DNA of 37,599 nucleotides, from assembly GCF_000482725.1 (NCBI RefSeq), contig NZ_AXWP01000057.1, positions 1-37,599 on the forward strand. The letters run 5' to 3'. The notes below the pieces were generated by a model. It ran no database searches, was not told the DNA's origin, and was given only the letters and a program-made list of their open reading frames with translations. Positions 1 through 9,776 of this stretch are shown in pieces. Made by a program: the position numbers and the translations under genes. The DNA comes from Psychromonas arctica DSM 14288 (lineage in GTDB: Bacteria > Pseudomonadota > Gammaproteobacteria > Enterobacterales > Psychromonadaceae). Numbering within the stretch: position 1 is the stretch's first letter; every line of letters begins with the position of its first letter.

Positions 1-310
1 CGTTATAAAAGGAGTTTATTACTTGGATTAGAAAACGCTCCGGTGTCAGTTTCTTTGCCTACTTTCTTTTCTGATAAAAGAAAGTAGGGTCGCCGACAAG
101 GCGAAATCACAGTTAATAATTATCAAACGGTCTCGACGAGCGCAGACGAGTTGACTTTCTCACTGTAAGTAGCCATGACGAGCGCAGGCGAGCTAGAGCC
201 CTAAGCAAACTAATACAAAAAATACGATTCCCACGCAGAGCATGTGGAACGAGAGTGAACTAATTTTATGAGTGCAAAATAATGTAGTCAGGTTGGCCAA
301 CTAAAACAAA
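1..310. other. Non-coding stretch with tandem hairpins and short repeats
   Basis: No credible gene lies here. Two adjacent hairpins are visible. One has a 12-bp perfect stem (59-70 with 76-87, loop ctgat); the second is a 5-bp stem TCGCC/GGCGA (90-94 with 100-104). Further on, GACGAGCGCAGACGAG (135-150) recurs with one change at 177-192. This looks like a dispersed intergenic repeat rather than a regulatory region of the neighbouring transporter gene, which points towards it from the right. The repeat-family idea is inference. Confidence 0.5.
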
Positions 311-342
311 AAAGCCTTGATTGGCATGGCAATCAAGGCTTT
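311..342 (-). terminator. Rho-independent terminator of the TRAP transporter operon
   Basis: A 13-bp perfect inverted repeat (311-323 with 330-342, 6-base loop) lies 95 bp past the stop codon of the permease. On the minus strand the stem is followed by a T-rich run, as expected of an intrinsic terminator. Confidence 0.85.
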
Positions 343-437
343 TAAATATGAAGAAGCTATTAGCATAAATACTTGTACTCAGCGCTTAGATTCAAGTGCA
401 GGTAGTCAGCAAATAGGTCATAAAAATGACCTATCAC

Positions 438-3278
438 TTATACATTAATACTCTTTGTTTCAGGTGTCGTATCGGCTTCTAAATCGCGACGCCTACGTTG
501 TATAACGACAATAAATCCTAATAAGAGTAGTGCTGGAATATAGAACCACTCTTTACTTGGACGTTCAGCCGGAATACCTACATCAACAATGATTTGGTCA
601 AAATCGAAGCCGGCTTTTTCAGCTGTACTATCAAATCCAACACCATCAACCATTATTGAACCGTCATCTTGAGCGAGTAACTCTAATCCATAGTCTTCCA
701 GACGATCTTCGCCTGTTTCGCCTTCACCTACGGTCATTAACATAGTTAATGTCACTGGGTCACCGACATCATTTTGGCCATTAACTAAAATACGAAGCTC
801 TGTACCGGGGGCTACTTCGGCCATTGAAGAGACTAATTCACTGCCAGCACGCTCTTCATATGGTGGGACAACATAATCCATCCAGAAGCCTGGACGGAAT
901 AATGTAAACGCAATGATAATTAGTGCAAAAGACTCCCATATTTTAGACTTCGCCATGAAGTAACCTTGAGTACCCGCAGTAAATATAAGCATTGCCATGG
1001 TGGCGGTAATGAATATAAATATGCCCTGTATAAAGTTAATATCGATTAACAATAAGTCAGTATTGAAAATAAATAGGAAAGGTAACAACGCTGTACGCAG
1101 TGAATAGAAGAAGGCAATAAAGCCGGTCTTCATTGGATCCCCTCCTGATACGGCAGCAGCAGCAAAGGATGCAAGCCCTACGGGGGGAGTTACGTCGGCC
1201 ATAATACCAAAGTAAAATACAAACATATGCACCGCAATTAACGGAACAATGAGTCCATTTTGCTGGCCAAGGCTAACAATAACCGGAGCAAGTAATGACG
1301 ATACAACAATGTAGTTTGCTGTGGTTGGTAAGCCCATTCCTAGTATTAAACTAAGCACTGCTGTCCAAAGCAGCATTAGCATAATATGCCCCATCGAGAG
1401 GTACTCTACTAGCGCAGCTAATTTTAAACCAACCCCAGTTTGCGATACAGCTCCAACGATAATACCCGCAGCCGCTGTAGCAATAGCGATACCAATCATG
1501 TTTCGCGCGCCCATGATCAAACCATCAGTTAACTCATTGAAACCAAGTTTAAATTTATTACTTGTGTCGGCCTTACGATAAAAAGCAAATAGGAAACGTT
1601 GCGTTAGAAGAATAAATATCATCAAGGTTGTTGCATAAAATGCAGAAAGCCCTGGCGAATTACGCTCGATCATTAAACACCAGATCAAAACGACAACGGG
1701 TAGTAAAAAGTGTAACCCTGATTTCACCGTAGGACCTGTTTCTGGCAATGTTAATACCGGTGAGTTCGGATCGTCCATCACTAGGTCTGGGTAAGCGGAA
1801 CTAATTTTTGCAAGTATCAGGTAGGCAACAAGAACTAAAGCAGAGACAACCCAGACCATTATTTCTGAGTCGACATTCTCTTTTAATGTATTAATTAAAA
1901 AGAACAGTGCAAAAGCACCAATCACTATATTACCTAATACAATCGCGCCCGTTGAAATCGTTTTGGCAATTTTTTCTTCGCTGACTTTCGCTTTGACGGC
2001 TTTTAAAACACCGTACTGTATTGCGATCACAGCAACCACTGCAGCAAGACGAGCTTGAGGGGTTGCGAGCAAGTGATAAAGCTCAGATAAGTAAAAGGCT
2101 CCACCAGCTAATGCAATAATTGGCAGCAGTGTCATTGCCCAAGATATCAACACATCTTTAACTGTTTTACCGCTATCTTCTCGAGTCAAACCTTGCATGT
2201 TTAATTTCATCGCTTCTAAATGAACGATATAAACTAAAGCAATATAAGAAATAATAGCCGGTAAAAAGGCATGTTTAACCACATCAAAATACGGAATATT
2301 GACATACTCCACCATTAAGAAGGCAGCTGCACCCATCACAGGTGGCATTATTTGACCATTTACAGAAGAGGCAACTTCAATTGCTCCCGCTTTTTCTGAA
2401 GAGAAACCTACTCGTTTCATCATTGGAATTGTAAAAGTACCTGTTGTTACCACGTTTGCAATCGATGAACCTGATATAAGTCCGGTCATGCCTGATGCTA
2501 CAACTGCAGCTTTTGCTGGCCCACCACGAAGGTGCCCCATTAATGAAAAAGCAACTTTAATAAAGTAGTTACCTGCGCCAGCGCGATCTAATAAAGCGCC
2601 GAATAATACAAATAGGAATACAAGGTCGGTGGATACACCTAAAGCAATACCAAAAACACCTTCAGAGAATAACCATTGATGATCCATTATTCCACCAAAA
2701 GTAGAGCCTTTCCAGGCAATAAGTCCCGGTGCGTAAGGGCCTAAAAAGGTATAACAAAGGAAGACCATTGCAACCACCATTAATGGTGGACCAAGGGCAC
2801 GCCTTGTTGCTTCTAGCAATATCAACATACCGGCTATGGCAACGGCAATATCGAAAGGTTTTGGTGCGCTAGGACGATTACTTAAACGCATACCAAAAAG
2901 GCTTTCTGCCAATGCAGAGTCGGCTAAAAACGGATAAAGTGCACATAAGCAGCCCAAACCTGCCAACAACCAGTCAGCCATTGGAATATGGTCGCGAGGG
3001 GAGTTTTTAAAAGCTGGATAGGCTAGAAAACCAAGAAATAAAGCAAAGCCTAAATGAATAGAGCGCGCCTCACTACTTGAGAAAACACCCCAACCAATAG
3101 TAAAGGGAAGTGGTGATGCTATCCAAATTTGAAATAGTGACCAGACGAGTGCAACGCCAGCCATTAGCTTTAATACGTTATTATTGGTCGGATTTCGTCC
3201 GCCTGTATCGTTAGAAGCAACAAGATCTTGTAAATCTTCATCACTCATTTGTGTGTCACTGGGACTGTGTTGATTCAT
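438..3278 (-). CDS. TRAP transporter fused permease, 4TM/12TM (DctQM type) with C-terminal DUF3394
   Basis: This is the membrane component of a tripartite ATP-independent periplasmic (TRAP) transporter. The small (4TM) and large (12TM) subunits are fused in one polypeptide, as is usual for systems that use a TAXI receptor. It drives ion-coupled uptake of an organic solute across the inner membrane. The protein has many hydrophobic segments and DctM-type loops, such as GLISGSSIANVVTTGTFTIP and GMGLPTTANYIVVSSLLAP. The last 130 or so residues form a mostly soluble domain resembling DUF3394, with a PDZ-like stretch (GVGFDSTAEKAGFDFDQ), then a final membrane helix and a basic RRRRR tail. The reading frame is open to a TTG at 3353, but the ATG at 3278 (MNQHSPSD) has an AGGA ribosome-binding site and avoids the repeat at 3322-3419, so it is preferred (946 aa). 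The TAXI receptor gene lies just upstream. The substrate cannot be read from sequence. Confidence 0.9.
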   Translation of the reverse strand: MNQHSPSDTQMSDEDLQDLVASNDTGGRNPTNNNVLKLMAGVALVWSLFQIWIASPLPFTIGWGVFSSSEARSIHLGFALFLGFLAYPAFKNSPRDHIPMADWLLAGLGCLCALYPFLADSALAESLFGMRLSNRPSAPKPFDIAVAIAGMLILLEATRRALGPPLMVVAMVFLCYTFLGPYAPGLIAWKGSTFGGIMDHQWLFSEGVFGIALGVSTDLVFLFVLFGALLDRAGAGNYFIKVAFSLMGHLRGGPAKAAVVASGMTGLISGSSIANVVTTGTFTIPMMKRVGFSSEKAGAIEVASSVNGQIMPPVMGAAAFLMVEYVNIPYFDVVKHAFLPAIISYIALVYIVHLEAMKLNMQGLTREDSGKTVKDVLISWAMTLLPIIALAGGAFYLSELYHLLATPQARLAAVVAVIAIQYGVLKAVKAKVSEEKIAKTISTGAIVLGNIVIGAFALFFLINTLKENVDSEIMVWVVSALVLVAYLILAKISSAYPDLVMDDPNSPVLTLPETGPTVKSGLHFLLPVVVLIWCLMIERNSPGLSAFYATTLMIFILLTQRFLFAFYRKADTSNKFKLGFNELTDGLIMGARNMIGIAIATAAAGIIVGAVSQTGVGLKLAALVEYLSMGHIMLMLLWTAVLSLILGMGLPTTANYIVVSSLLAPVIVSLGQQNGLIVPLIAVHMFVFYFGIMADVTPPVGLASFAAAAVSGGDPMKTGFIAFFYSLRTALLPFLFIFNTDLLLIDINFIQGIFIFITATMAMLIFTAGTQGYFMAKSKIWESFALIIIAFTLFRPGFWMDYVVPPYEERAGSELVSSMAEVAPGTELRILVNGQNDVGDPVTLTMLMTVGEGETGEDRLEDYGLELLAQDDGSIMVDGVGFDSTAEKAGFDFDQIIVDVGIPAERPSKEWFYIPALLLLGFIVVIQRRRRDLEADTTPETKSINV

Positions 3279-3321
3279 AGTGAATGTCCTATCTAAAATA
3301 CAGTGTAATGTTTGATGGTAT

Positions 3322-3419
3322 TGTTTGTCGGTATTGTGGTTATTTATACCCAAACAACATTCATTTTTATTGTTTGTTGGTATTGTGGTTATTTATACCC
3401 AAACAACATTCATTTTTAT
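3322..3419. repeat. 49-bp tandem direct duplication upstream of the TRAP permease
   Basis: Two consecutive 49-bp units (3322-3370 and 3371-3419) differ at one base, and the start of a third follows. Each unit contains TATACCCAAACAAC, like the end of the MITE at 33337. A matching inward-facing TTGGGTATA lies at 3460-3468. The duplication covers the 5' untranslated region of the permease gene, so it may affect the spacing or stability of the message. Confidence 0.8.
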
Positions 3420-3484
3420 TGTTTGATTAAGCTAGCTTTTTGATTAAATGAAAATGGCTTGGGTATATTCGCTTTTAAAACGAA

Positions 3485-3513
3485 CAAAGCAGAAGTCACA
3501 AACTTCTGCTTTG
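3485..3513 (-). terminator. Hairpin between TAXI receptor gene and TRAP permease gene
   Basis: A 12-bp perfect stem (3485-3496 with 3502-3513, 5-base loop) lies 25 bp after the receptor stop codon, followed on the minus strand by a T-rich tract. It probably acts as a partial terminator or 3' stabiliser, so that receptor message exceeds permease message. Such an arrangement is common in binding-protein-dependent systems. Confidence 0.75.
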
Positions 3514-3537
3514 AGGTTACTATATTAACTTAACGGA

Positions 3538-4503
3538 TTACATCCAACCACGTTCTTTGTAGTAACGAACAGCGCCATCATGTAAAGGTGCTGATAAGTT
3601 TTTACTGATCATGTCACTCTCTTTTAGATGAGCAAAAGCAGGGTGCATTTTCTTAAAGCGTTTAAAGTTTTCAAATACAGATTTCACCATTTGGTAAATT
3701 GTTTCAGAGTCTGTTTTTGTTGAACTTACAAATGTTGCAGCAACACCAAATGTTGTTGTATCTGTATCAGTTCCTTTATACATGCCACCTGGGATAGATG
3801 TCATTGCATAATATGGATTATCAGCAGCTAGTTTTTGTGCTTCAGCATTATCAACAGGGATTAAGATAGCATCACAAGAAGTAGTTGCTTCTTTGATTGA
3901 ACCGTTTGGATGGCCCGCTGTAAAGATAATTGCATCAACTTTACTATCACATAAAGCTGCGGCTTGTTCTGATGATTTAAGTTCTGAAGCAACAGCGAAA
4001 TCGTCCATTGTCCAGCCCATTTTACCCATCAATACTTCCATTGTTCCGCGTTGGCCAGAACCTGGATTACCGACATTTACTTTTTTACCTTTTAGGTCTG
4101 CAAATGTTTTGATACCAGAGTCTGCACGAGCAACAACCGTGAACGGTTCAGCATGTACTGAGAATACTGAACGTAATTCTTTAAAAGCACCGTTAGGGAA
4201 TTGCTCTGGCGCTGTACCATTGTAACCATGGTATTGCCAATCTGATTGCGCAACACCCATATCTAAGTCACCAGAACGCAGACCATTGATATTTGTTACA
4301 GAACCACCTGTTTTATGTGTACAGTTGATTTCATGCTCAGCAGATCCTTTATTTACTAAGCGACAAATTGCACCACCCACTTGATAATAAACACCTGTTT
4401 GGCCGCCTGTGCCAATTACAACATGTTTAGTTTCAGCGATTGCTGATGTGGCCATTAGGGTCGCGCCAGCAATTGCTGTAAGCGCTAGTTTTTTTATAAA
4501 CAT
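3538..4503 (-). CDS. TAXI family TRAP transporter solute-binding protein
   Basis: This is the periplasmic receptor of the TRAP system encoded just downstream. It carries a Sec signal peptide (residues 1-23, cleavage after SAIA) and then the TAXI-family core, beginning with VVIGTGGQTGVYYQVGGAIC. Other typical family stretches are ADLKGKKVNVGNPGSGQRGT and the C-terminal HPAF segment. Its 321 aa are the normal length. The start is supported by an AAAGGAA ribosome-binding site. Related receptors bind carboxylates or amino acids such as glutamate, but the ligand here is not determined by sequence. A hairpin separates it from the permease gene, and a 625-bp AT-rich region upstream should hold the promoter. 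Confidence 0.92.
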   Translation of the reverse strand: MFIKKLALTAIAGATLMATSAIAETKHVVIGTGGQTGVYYQVGGAICRLVNKGSAEHEINCTHKTGGSVTNINGLRSGDLDMGVAQSDWQYHGYNGTAPEQFPNGAFKELRSVFSVHAEPFTVVARADSGIKTFADLKGKKVNVGNPGSGQRGTMEVLMGKMGWTMDDFAVASELKSSEQAAALCDSKVDAIIFTAGHPNGSIKEATTSCDAILIPVDNAEAQKLAADNPYYAMTSIPGGMYKGTDTDTTTFGVAATFVSSTKTDSETIYQMVKSVFENFKRFKKMHPAFAHLKESDMISKNLSAPLHDGAVRYYKERGWM

Positions 4504-5128
4504 ATATAAGTTCCTTTGTTTAATTTATTTAATATTTTGTTTAAGCTTGTTATGTATACAGTAAATTTATCAGTAAAACGAAACTAATACTTTAATGTGC
4601 GATCTACTTTGAAAACATCTACTTTTAATTAGAAGCAATACTCTTGAATATTACATTTCCACATAAAATGAAAATTGCTCACTTAATTTCCGTCATACTA
4701 CTTCCATTAATGAATGAATAAGCTGTGGGAAAATTGCTTAACATTTAACCGATTAAAATAATTTATCTCTTTGTGTGTTACTTATTTTCACTTGTTTGAA
4801 ATTTATTTAATTAATCAATAGGTTGGAGAGTTTATCATATTAACTTAGGTTGCCTAAAGATCATAAATAAAAATTAAGCAAAATTTACGCCATTAACATA
4901 AATTTATTTTAAAACAGTTAGATAGAAAGATTTTCACTATATCATAGTTATTTTTTTATCGATAATGAAGAAAATAGATGCATTAACATGATATGGCGCA
5001 CTTTTACGGTGCACTGAAAGCGGATAAATTAGCCAATATATAGGATCTTAAATTCAACCAGTAAATACAATCAAATTTTATTGCTATTGTTGATGCTGGA
5101 GTGGTTATTATTACTGATGCCGTAGAGT
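4504..5128. other. Long AT-rich intergenic region
   Basis: These 625 bp contain no supportable gene. The right part is the 3' side of the orphan binding-protein gene at 5129, and the left part is upstream of the TAXI receptor and must hold its promoter. Apart from low complexity and high AT content, no clear operator, hairpin or terminator was seen. Confidence 0.5.
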
Positions 5129-6025
5129 TTATAACCAAGGTATGACCGTCATCGATTGTAATGATTGATCTGATATCAATGTATTATCGAGGTAGAGAAT
5201 TTTACGACTATATAAATGCAGCTTGTTAAGACGATCCTTGTAGTAATGATCTAATAGTTTGGTTAATGTGCCATTTTCTTGTAAGCGTCTTAACCCTATT
5301 GTTAGTCTTTCTGCTAATTCAGGGCGTTGTTCATTGACGAAAAAAAAGGTCAAATAGGGGTAGTGTATTAATAAGCTATTTTCAATCGCAAAGCGTGCAT
5401 TCGAGTGCTGGGCATATTCATCATTTATCTCATTGACACCACGTAAGAAGCAATCAAAACGTTGCTTATTTAATTGCTCAAACAATAAAGAATATTTATG
5501 GGTAGTGCTTACTTTTAACCCATTGTTTCTTAATATTATACTGTCGGGCCAATCTTGATGTTGCCCTATGGTTAAACCTTGGTCAATAAAGTCTTGTATG
5601 TCATTAATATTAGAAAATTTATATTGGTTATTTTCTTTAATTAAACATAATCGATATCCCATTAGCCCGCCAATGAGAGGAATGCGAATAGGAATTGCGC
5701 GTTCCTCACGTTCTGCAGTCGTAGGGAAATACGCTATATCTAGTTTACCTTTATATTCCTTAGATAATTTTTTAACGGCTCGCCCTTGTTCCATTTGCAT
5801 GGAGGGAATAATTTCATAGTCACCGTATTCATCACGGGTAATATCAAGTGCTCTTGTTAACGTGTCCATAATTATCGCAGAAGGATTATCGATGGTATGA
5901 CGCCAAACGATAATTTTTTCTGGAGGTAGCAAATGTTGTCGTTGATCTTGAGCACTAACCGATGAAGGAAAAATTCCCAATAACAATATCAATATAGACA
6001 ACATAAAGTGTTTTAGATTATGCAT
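5129..6025 (-). CDS. Orphan periplasmic substrate-binding-like protein
   Basis: The 298-aa protein has a signal peptide (residues 1-25, cleavage after SVSA). Its mature part resembles bacterial extracellular solute-binding proteins of family 3 (PBP2 fold). Supporting stretches are a KLDIAYFPTTAERE segment, a conserved GYRLCLIK region, and a C-terminal GLRRLQENGTLTKLLDHYYKD helix of the kind seen at the end of this fold. No permease or ATPase gene is adjacent, so it may be a stand-alone sensor or binding protein, as found in many marine gammaproteobacteria, rather than part of an ABC transporter. The ligand is unknown. It is monocistronic, with AT-rich gaps on both sides. Confidence 0.65.
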   Translation of the reverse strand: MHNLKHFMLSILILLLGIFPSSVSAQDQRQHLLPPEKIIVWRHTIDNPSAIIMDTLTRALDITRDEYGDYEIIPSMQMEQGRAVKKLSKEYKGKLDIAYFPTTAEREERAIPIRIPLIGGLMGYRLCLIKENNQYKFSNINDIQDFIDQGLTIGQHQDWPDSIILRNNGLKVSTTHKYSLLFEQLNKQRFDCFLRGVNEINDEYAQHSNARFAIENSLLIHYPYLTFFFVNEQRPELAERLTIGLRRLQENGTLTKLLDHYYKDRLNKLHLYSRKILYLDNTLISDQSLQSMTVIPWL

Positions 6026-6321
6026 AATAATATCATTAAAATTCTAGTAGGGTGGTCAAGGAAGAAGCAGTGTAGGGGAATTTTTATGGCTGAGCTTTAT
6101 ATATTTAATGGTTTGTTAAATAAATGCTAAGGTTTTGATTTTATTTCTTTTATTTGTTTTTTTTATGACTAATATTATCTTTTTTATTATGCAGTGTAGG
6201 GCAAGCTCAATCATAAAGCGCCAAGGTAATTTAAAACTTAAAGCTTAAAACTTTAAGTAGGCAAACCTGTTTCGAAATAAAATTCTGTATAAATAAGGAC
6301 TACTATAAAAAGTAGCGGCAT
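6026..6321. other. AT-rich intergenic region upstream of the orphan binding protein
   Basis: This is non-coding DNA between the binding-protein start and the valS terminator. No gene and no convincing promoter pair was identified. It has T-rich stretches around 6120-6190. Confidence 0.4.
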
Positions 6322-6353
6322 AAAAAAGGGAACTTGAAATAAGCTCCCTTTTT
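6322..6353 (-). terminator. Intrinsic terminator downstream of valS
   Basis: An inverted repeat (6322-6335 with 6341-6353, one mismatch) lies 45 bp beyond the valS stop, with a run of T residues on the minus strand. Confidence 0.8.
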
Positions 6354-6397
6354 ATTATTTATGTTGAATCAATATTATTGGATGATAGCGATTAGTA

Positions 6398-9259
6398 TTA
6401 TAACGCTTTAATAGTCTCAATTTGTGCATTCAACTTGTCACAGGTTGTTTGGTATTCAGCCTGCTTTGCTTTTTCTTTAATAATAACCGCTTCAGGTGCA
6501 TTACTAACAAAACGCTCGTTACTGAGTTTGCCTGATACTTTATCTAACTCTTTTTTAGCTTTTTCAAGCTGTTTCGCTAAACGCGCTAGCTCTGCTTCCG
6601 CATCTATCAATCCAGCCATCGGAATTAACAGCTCTAATTCACCAACTAGTGCCGTAACTGAAGCTGGCGTTTCTTTGCCTTCCGCAACAAAGGTAACGGT
6701 TTCTAATTTAGCTAACGCACCCAAGAAAGCTTCGTTATCGGCAAAACGACGCGTGTCTTCAGCGCTTGCATTTTTCACTAACACGTTAAGCGGAACTTTC
6801 GGGCTAATATCCATTTCACCACGAATGTTACGCACTGCATCAATCACTTGCTTAACCCACTCTAGGTCTGCAACCGCTTGTTCATCAACCTGTGCAGCAT
6901 CATATTCAGGGTAAGCTTCAAGCATGATGGTATCGCCACCTTGACCTGTGATTGCTTTCACTCGTTGCCAAATCTCTTCGGTCATAAACGGTAGCATTGG
7001 GTGTGCAACACGTAATAACGTTTCTAATACATTAATTAAAGTATTACGTGTACCACGTTGCTCCTCTTCACTCCCTTTGAATAAAACAGGTTTGGTTAAT
7101 TCTAAGTACCAACCACAGAATTCATTCCAAATAAAATCGTATAAAATATTTGCTGCGATATCGAAACGATAGGTATCTAATGCTTGACGGAATTCTTTGA
7201 TCATATTTTGCAATTGACCTTGGATCCAACGATCTGCAAGGCTAAATTGCATTGCTTTGTTCTCACCAAAACCAAAATCTTGTTCTTCTGCATCCATTAA
7301 TACATAACGGCTTGCGTTCCATAACTTGTTACAGAAGTTACGGTAACCTTCAAGACGATTCATATCCCAGTTGATATCTCGACCCGTTGATGCCATTGCC
7401 GCTAGAGTGAAACGAAGTGCATCGGTACCATGTGCTTCAATACCGTTAGCGAAGGTTTTACGCGTGTCTTTTTCAATTTTCTTAGCAAGTTGTGGTTGCA
7501 TCATGTTGCCAGTACGTTTAGTCACTAGGCTTTCTAGATCTAATCCGTCAATCATATCTAAAGGATCTAATACGTTACCTTTAGATTTAGACATCTTATC
7601 GCCATTCTCATCGCGAATTAGGCCTGTTACATAAACCGTTTTAAAAGGCACTTGTGGTGTACCATCTTCATTCTTCATAAAGTGCATGGTCATCATGATC
7701 ATACGTGCAACCCAGAAGAAGATGATGTCAAAACCGGTTACTAATACATCAGTAGAGTGGAAGGTTTTAAGATCCATGGTTTGGTTTGGCCAACCGAGTG
7801 TTGAGAACGTCCAAAGACCTGAAGAGAACCACGTATCTAATACGTCATCATCTTGGGTTAAAACAACACTATCATCTAAGTTATGTTCAGCACGAACCGC
7901 GGCTTCATCATGACCAACATAAACTTTACCTGTTTCGTCATACCAAGCTGGAATACGATGTCCCCACCATAATTGACGTGAAACACACCAATCATTTAGG
8001 TCATTCATCCATGAGTTGTACATATTTTCATATTGCTGCGGTACAAATTTAATATCACCATTAGCAACTGCTTCTGTTGCTGTCTTAGCAAGAGGTGCAA
8101 CACGTACATACCATTGGTCCGTTAGCATTGGCTCAATCACAACACCACCTCGGTCACCATAAGGCACGGTTAAATCATGGTCTTTAACTTCTTCTAATAA
8201 ACCTAACGCATCTAATTCACTAACTACTAACTTACGCGCTACTTCACGTGTTAAGCCTTGGAATTGTGCTGGAATATCCGCTGAGTAATCATCACTCTTT
8301 TCGCCATTAGTATTAAATACTTCTGCACTTTCACGGATACAGGCTTCAAACGTTAATACATTTATCATCGGTAGTTTGTTACGTTTACCTACTTCATAGT
8401 CATTAAAGTCATGAGCTGGTGTGATTTTCACACAACCGGTGCCTTTTTCCATATCGGCGTGGTCGTCACCAATAATTGGGATTTCACGATTAACGAAAGG
8501 CAATAAAATAGTTTGACCGATAAGGTCTTTATAACGTGGATCTTCAGGATTAACAGCAACACCCGTATCGCCTAATACTGTCTCTGGGCGAGTGGTTGCG
8601 ACTACGATGTAGTCTTTACCATCGGCTGTTTTTACGCCATTTGCTAACGGGTAGCGGAAATGCCACATAAACCCTTTAACATCTTTATTTTCTACTTCTA
8701 AATCTGAAATCGCAGTTTGTAATTTAGGATCCCAGTTAACCAGGCGTTTACCACGGTAAATAAGATCATCATTGTACAAATCAACAAAGGTCTTTTTAAC
8801 CGCTTCAGAAAGGCCATCATCCATGGTAAAGCGTTCACGATCCCAATCAACAGATGTGCCTAAACGGCGCATTTGACGTGAAATATTACCACCCGATTCT
8901 GCTTTCCAGTCCCAGATTTTTTCGATAAAAGTTTCACGACCGAGCTCTTTACGTGTTTGACCTGTCTCAGCGAAAAGTTTACGCTCAACAACCATTTGTG
9001 TTGCGATACCCGCATGGTCCGTGCCCATTTGCCATAAGGTATTTTTACCTTGCATACGCTGATAACGGATCAAGGTATCCATGATCGTATCTTGGAAAGC
9101 ATGTCCCATGTGTAAACTACCGGTAACATTTGGCGGCGGGATCATGATACAGAAGCTCTCTTTATCAGTATCACCATGTGGTTTGAAATAACCTTTCTCT
9201 TCCCATGTTTGGTAATTTTTTTGCTCAATAGCACTCGGGTTGTATGTCTTTTCCATCAT
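6398..9259 (-). CDS. valS: Valine--tRNA ligase
   Basis: Cytoplasmic class I aminoacyl-tRNA synthetase that charges tRNA-Val with valine. The HIGH motif appears as HMGH at residues 50-53 after PPPNVTGSL, and the KMSKS motif (KMSKSKGNV) near residue 555. An editing domain with [11 protein letters not shown] lies between them. The anticodon-binding domain is followed by the C-terminal coiled coil typical of ValRS. At 953 aa it matches the E. coli length. The start overlaps the holC stop (ATGATGA), giving translational coupling; the second ATG, three bases on, is an equally possible start. The holC-valS pair, with pepA upstream, is the usual gammaproteobacterial order. Confidence 0.98.
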   Translation of the reverse strand: MMEKTYNPSAIEQKNYQTWEEKGYFKPHGDTDKESFCIMIPPPNVTGSLHMGHAFQDTIMDTLIRYQRMQGKNTLWQMGTDHAGIATQMVVERKLFAETGQTRKELGRETFIEKIWDWKAESGGNISRQMRRLGTSVDWDRERFTMDDGLSEAVKKTFVDLYNDDLIYRGKRLVNWDPKLQTAISDLEVENKDVKGFMWHFRYPLANGVKTADGKDYIVVATTRPETVLGDTGVAVNPEDPRYKDLIGQTILLPFVNREIPIIGDDHADMEKGTGCVKITPAHDFNDYEVGKRNKLPMINVLTFEACIRESAEVFNTNGEKSDDYSADIPAQFQGLTREVARKLVVSELDALGLLEEVKDHDLTVPYGDRGGVVIEPMLTDQWYVRVAPLAKTATEAVANGDIKFVPQQYENMYNSWMNDLNDWCVSRQLWWGHRIPAWYDETGKVYVGHDEAAVRAEHNLDDSVVLTQDDDVLDTWFSSGLWTFSTLGWPNQTMDLKTFHSTDVLVTGFDIIFFWVARMIMMTMHFMKNEDGTPQVPFKTVYVTGLIRDENGDKMSKSKGNVLDPLDMIDGLDLESLVTKRTGNMMQPQLAKKIEKDTRKTFANGIEAHGTDALRFTLAAMASTGRDINWDMNRLEGYRNFCNKLWNASRYVLMDAEEQDFGFGENKAMQFSLADRWIQGQLQNMIKEFRQALDTYRFDIAANILYDFIWNEFCGWYLELTKPVLFKGSEEEQRGTRNTLINVLETLLRVAHPMLPFMTEEIWQRVKAITGQGGDTIMLEAYPEYDAAQVDEQAVADLEWVKQVIDAVRNIRGEMDISPKVPLNVLVKNASAEDTRRFADNEAFLGALAKLETVTFVAEGKETPASVTALVGELELLIPMAGLIDAEAELARLAKQLEKAKKELDKVSGKLSNERFVSNAPEAVIIKEKAKQAEYQTTCDKLNAQIETIKAL

Positions 9260-9744
9260 TTATCTTCTGTCTGGTTAGTTGACTCTTGAGATGCAGTTAA
9301 CACATCTTGAGTAGATAGGGTGTGGCCTAATTTTTTATAAGCACTGTAGCGCACGCGCGCGTTAATTTTCAACTGTTCTTGTGCGGGCACAAAATCAATA
9401 ATTTGTTGGAAGTTTAGATTAAACTCCGGAATATTTTGGCTGAGATTAATCAACACCGCACGCGGGTGTTGTGGTGCTAACCAACTAATTTCAACCGGAG
9501 AGCCATATCGAGGGCCTTCACCCACTAAATTGTGTGGCACAAAACTATCGCCATCGAATTGCCACAAATACTCATCAACAGTAAATGCATCCTGCTGGTT
9601 TTCAGTATAAATAAATACTTTTTTATTCTGCTGGTAATAATAAGCCGCGAGCTGACAAGCTTGCAGAAAATGTGCTGGCAAACTTGCATCAGCTGTTGCC
9701 GAAAGACCATCTTCTGAATGTATATAAAAGAGGACTTGGCTCAT
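9256..9744 (-). CDS. holC: DNA polymerase III subunit chi
   Basis: The chi subunit of the clamp loader complex binds single-stranded DNA-binding protein and links it to the replicase. The 162-aa protein has the chi pattern: a FYIHSEDGL start, [22 protein letters not shown] in the helix/strand core, [14 protein letters not shown], and an acidic/polar C-terminal tail slightly longer than in E. coli (147 aa). It lies between pepA and valS and overlaps valS by 4 bases. It is probably co-transcribed from the pepA promoter. Confidence 0.93.
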   Translation of the reverse strand: MSQVLFYIHSEDGLSATADASLPAHFLQACQLAAYYYQQNKKVFIYTENQQDAFTVDEYLWQFDGDSFVPHNLVGEGPRYGSPVEISWLAPQHPRAVLINLSQNIPEFNLNFQQIIDFVPAQEQLKINARVRYSAYKKLGHTLSTQDVLTASQESTNQTEDK

Positions 9745-9776
9745 TATAAATCCATGCTTATTTTTATTATGCGCAT

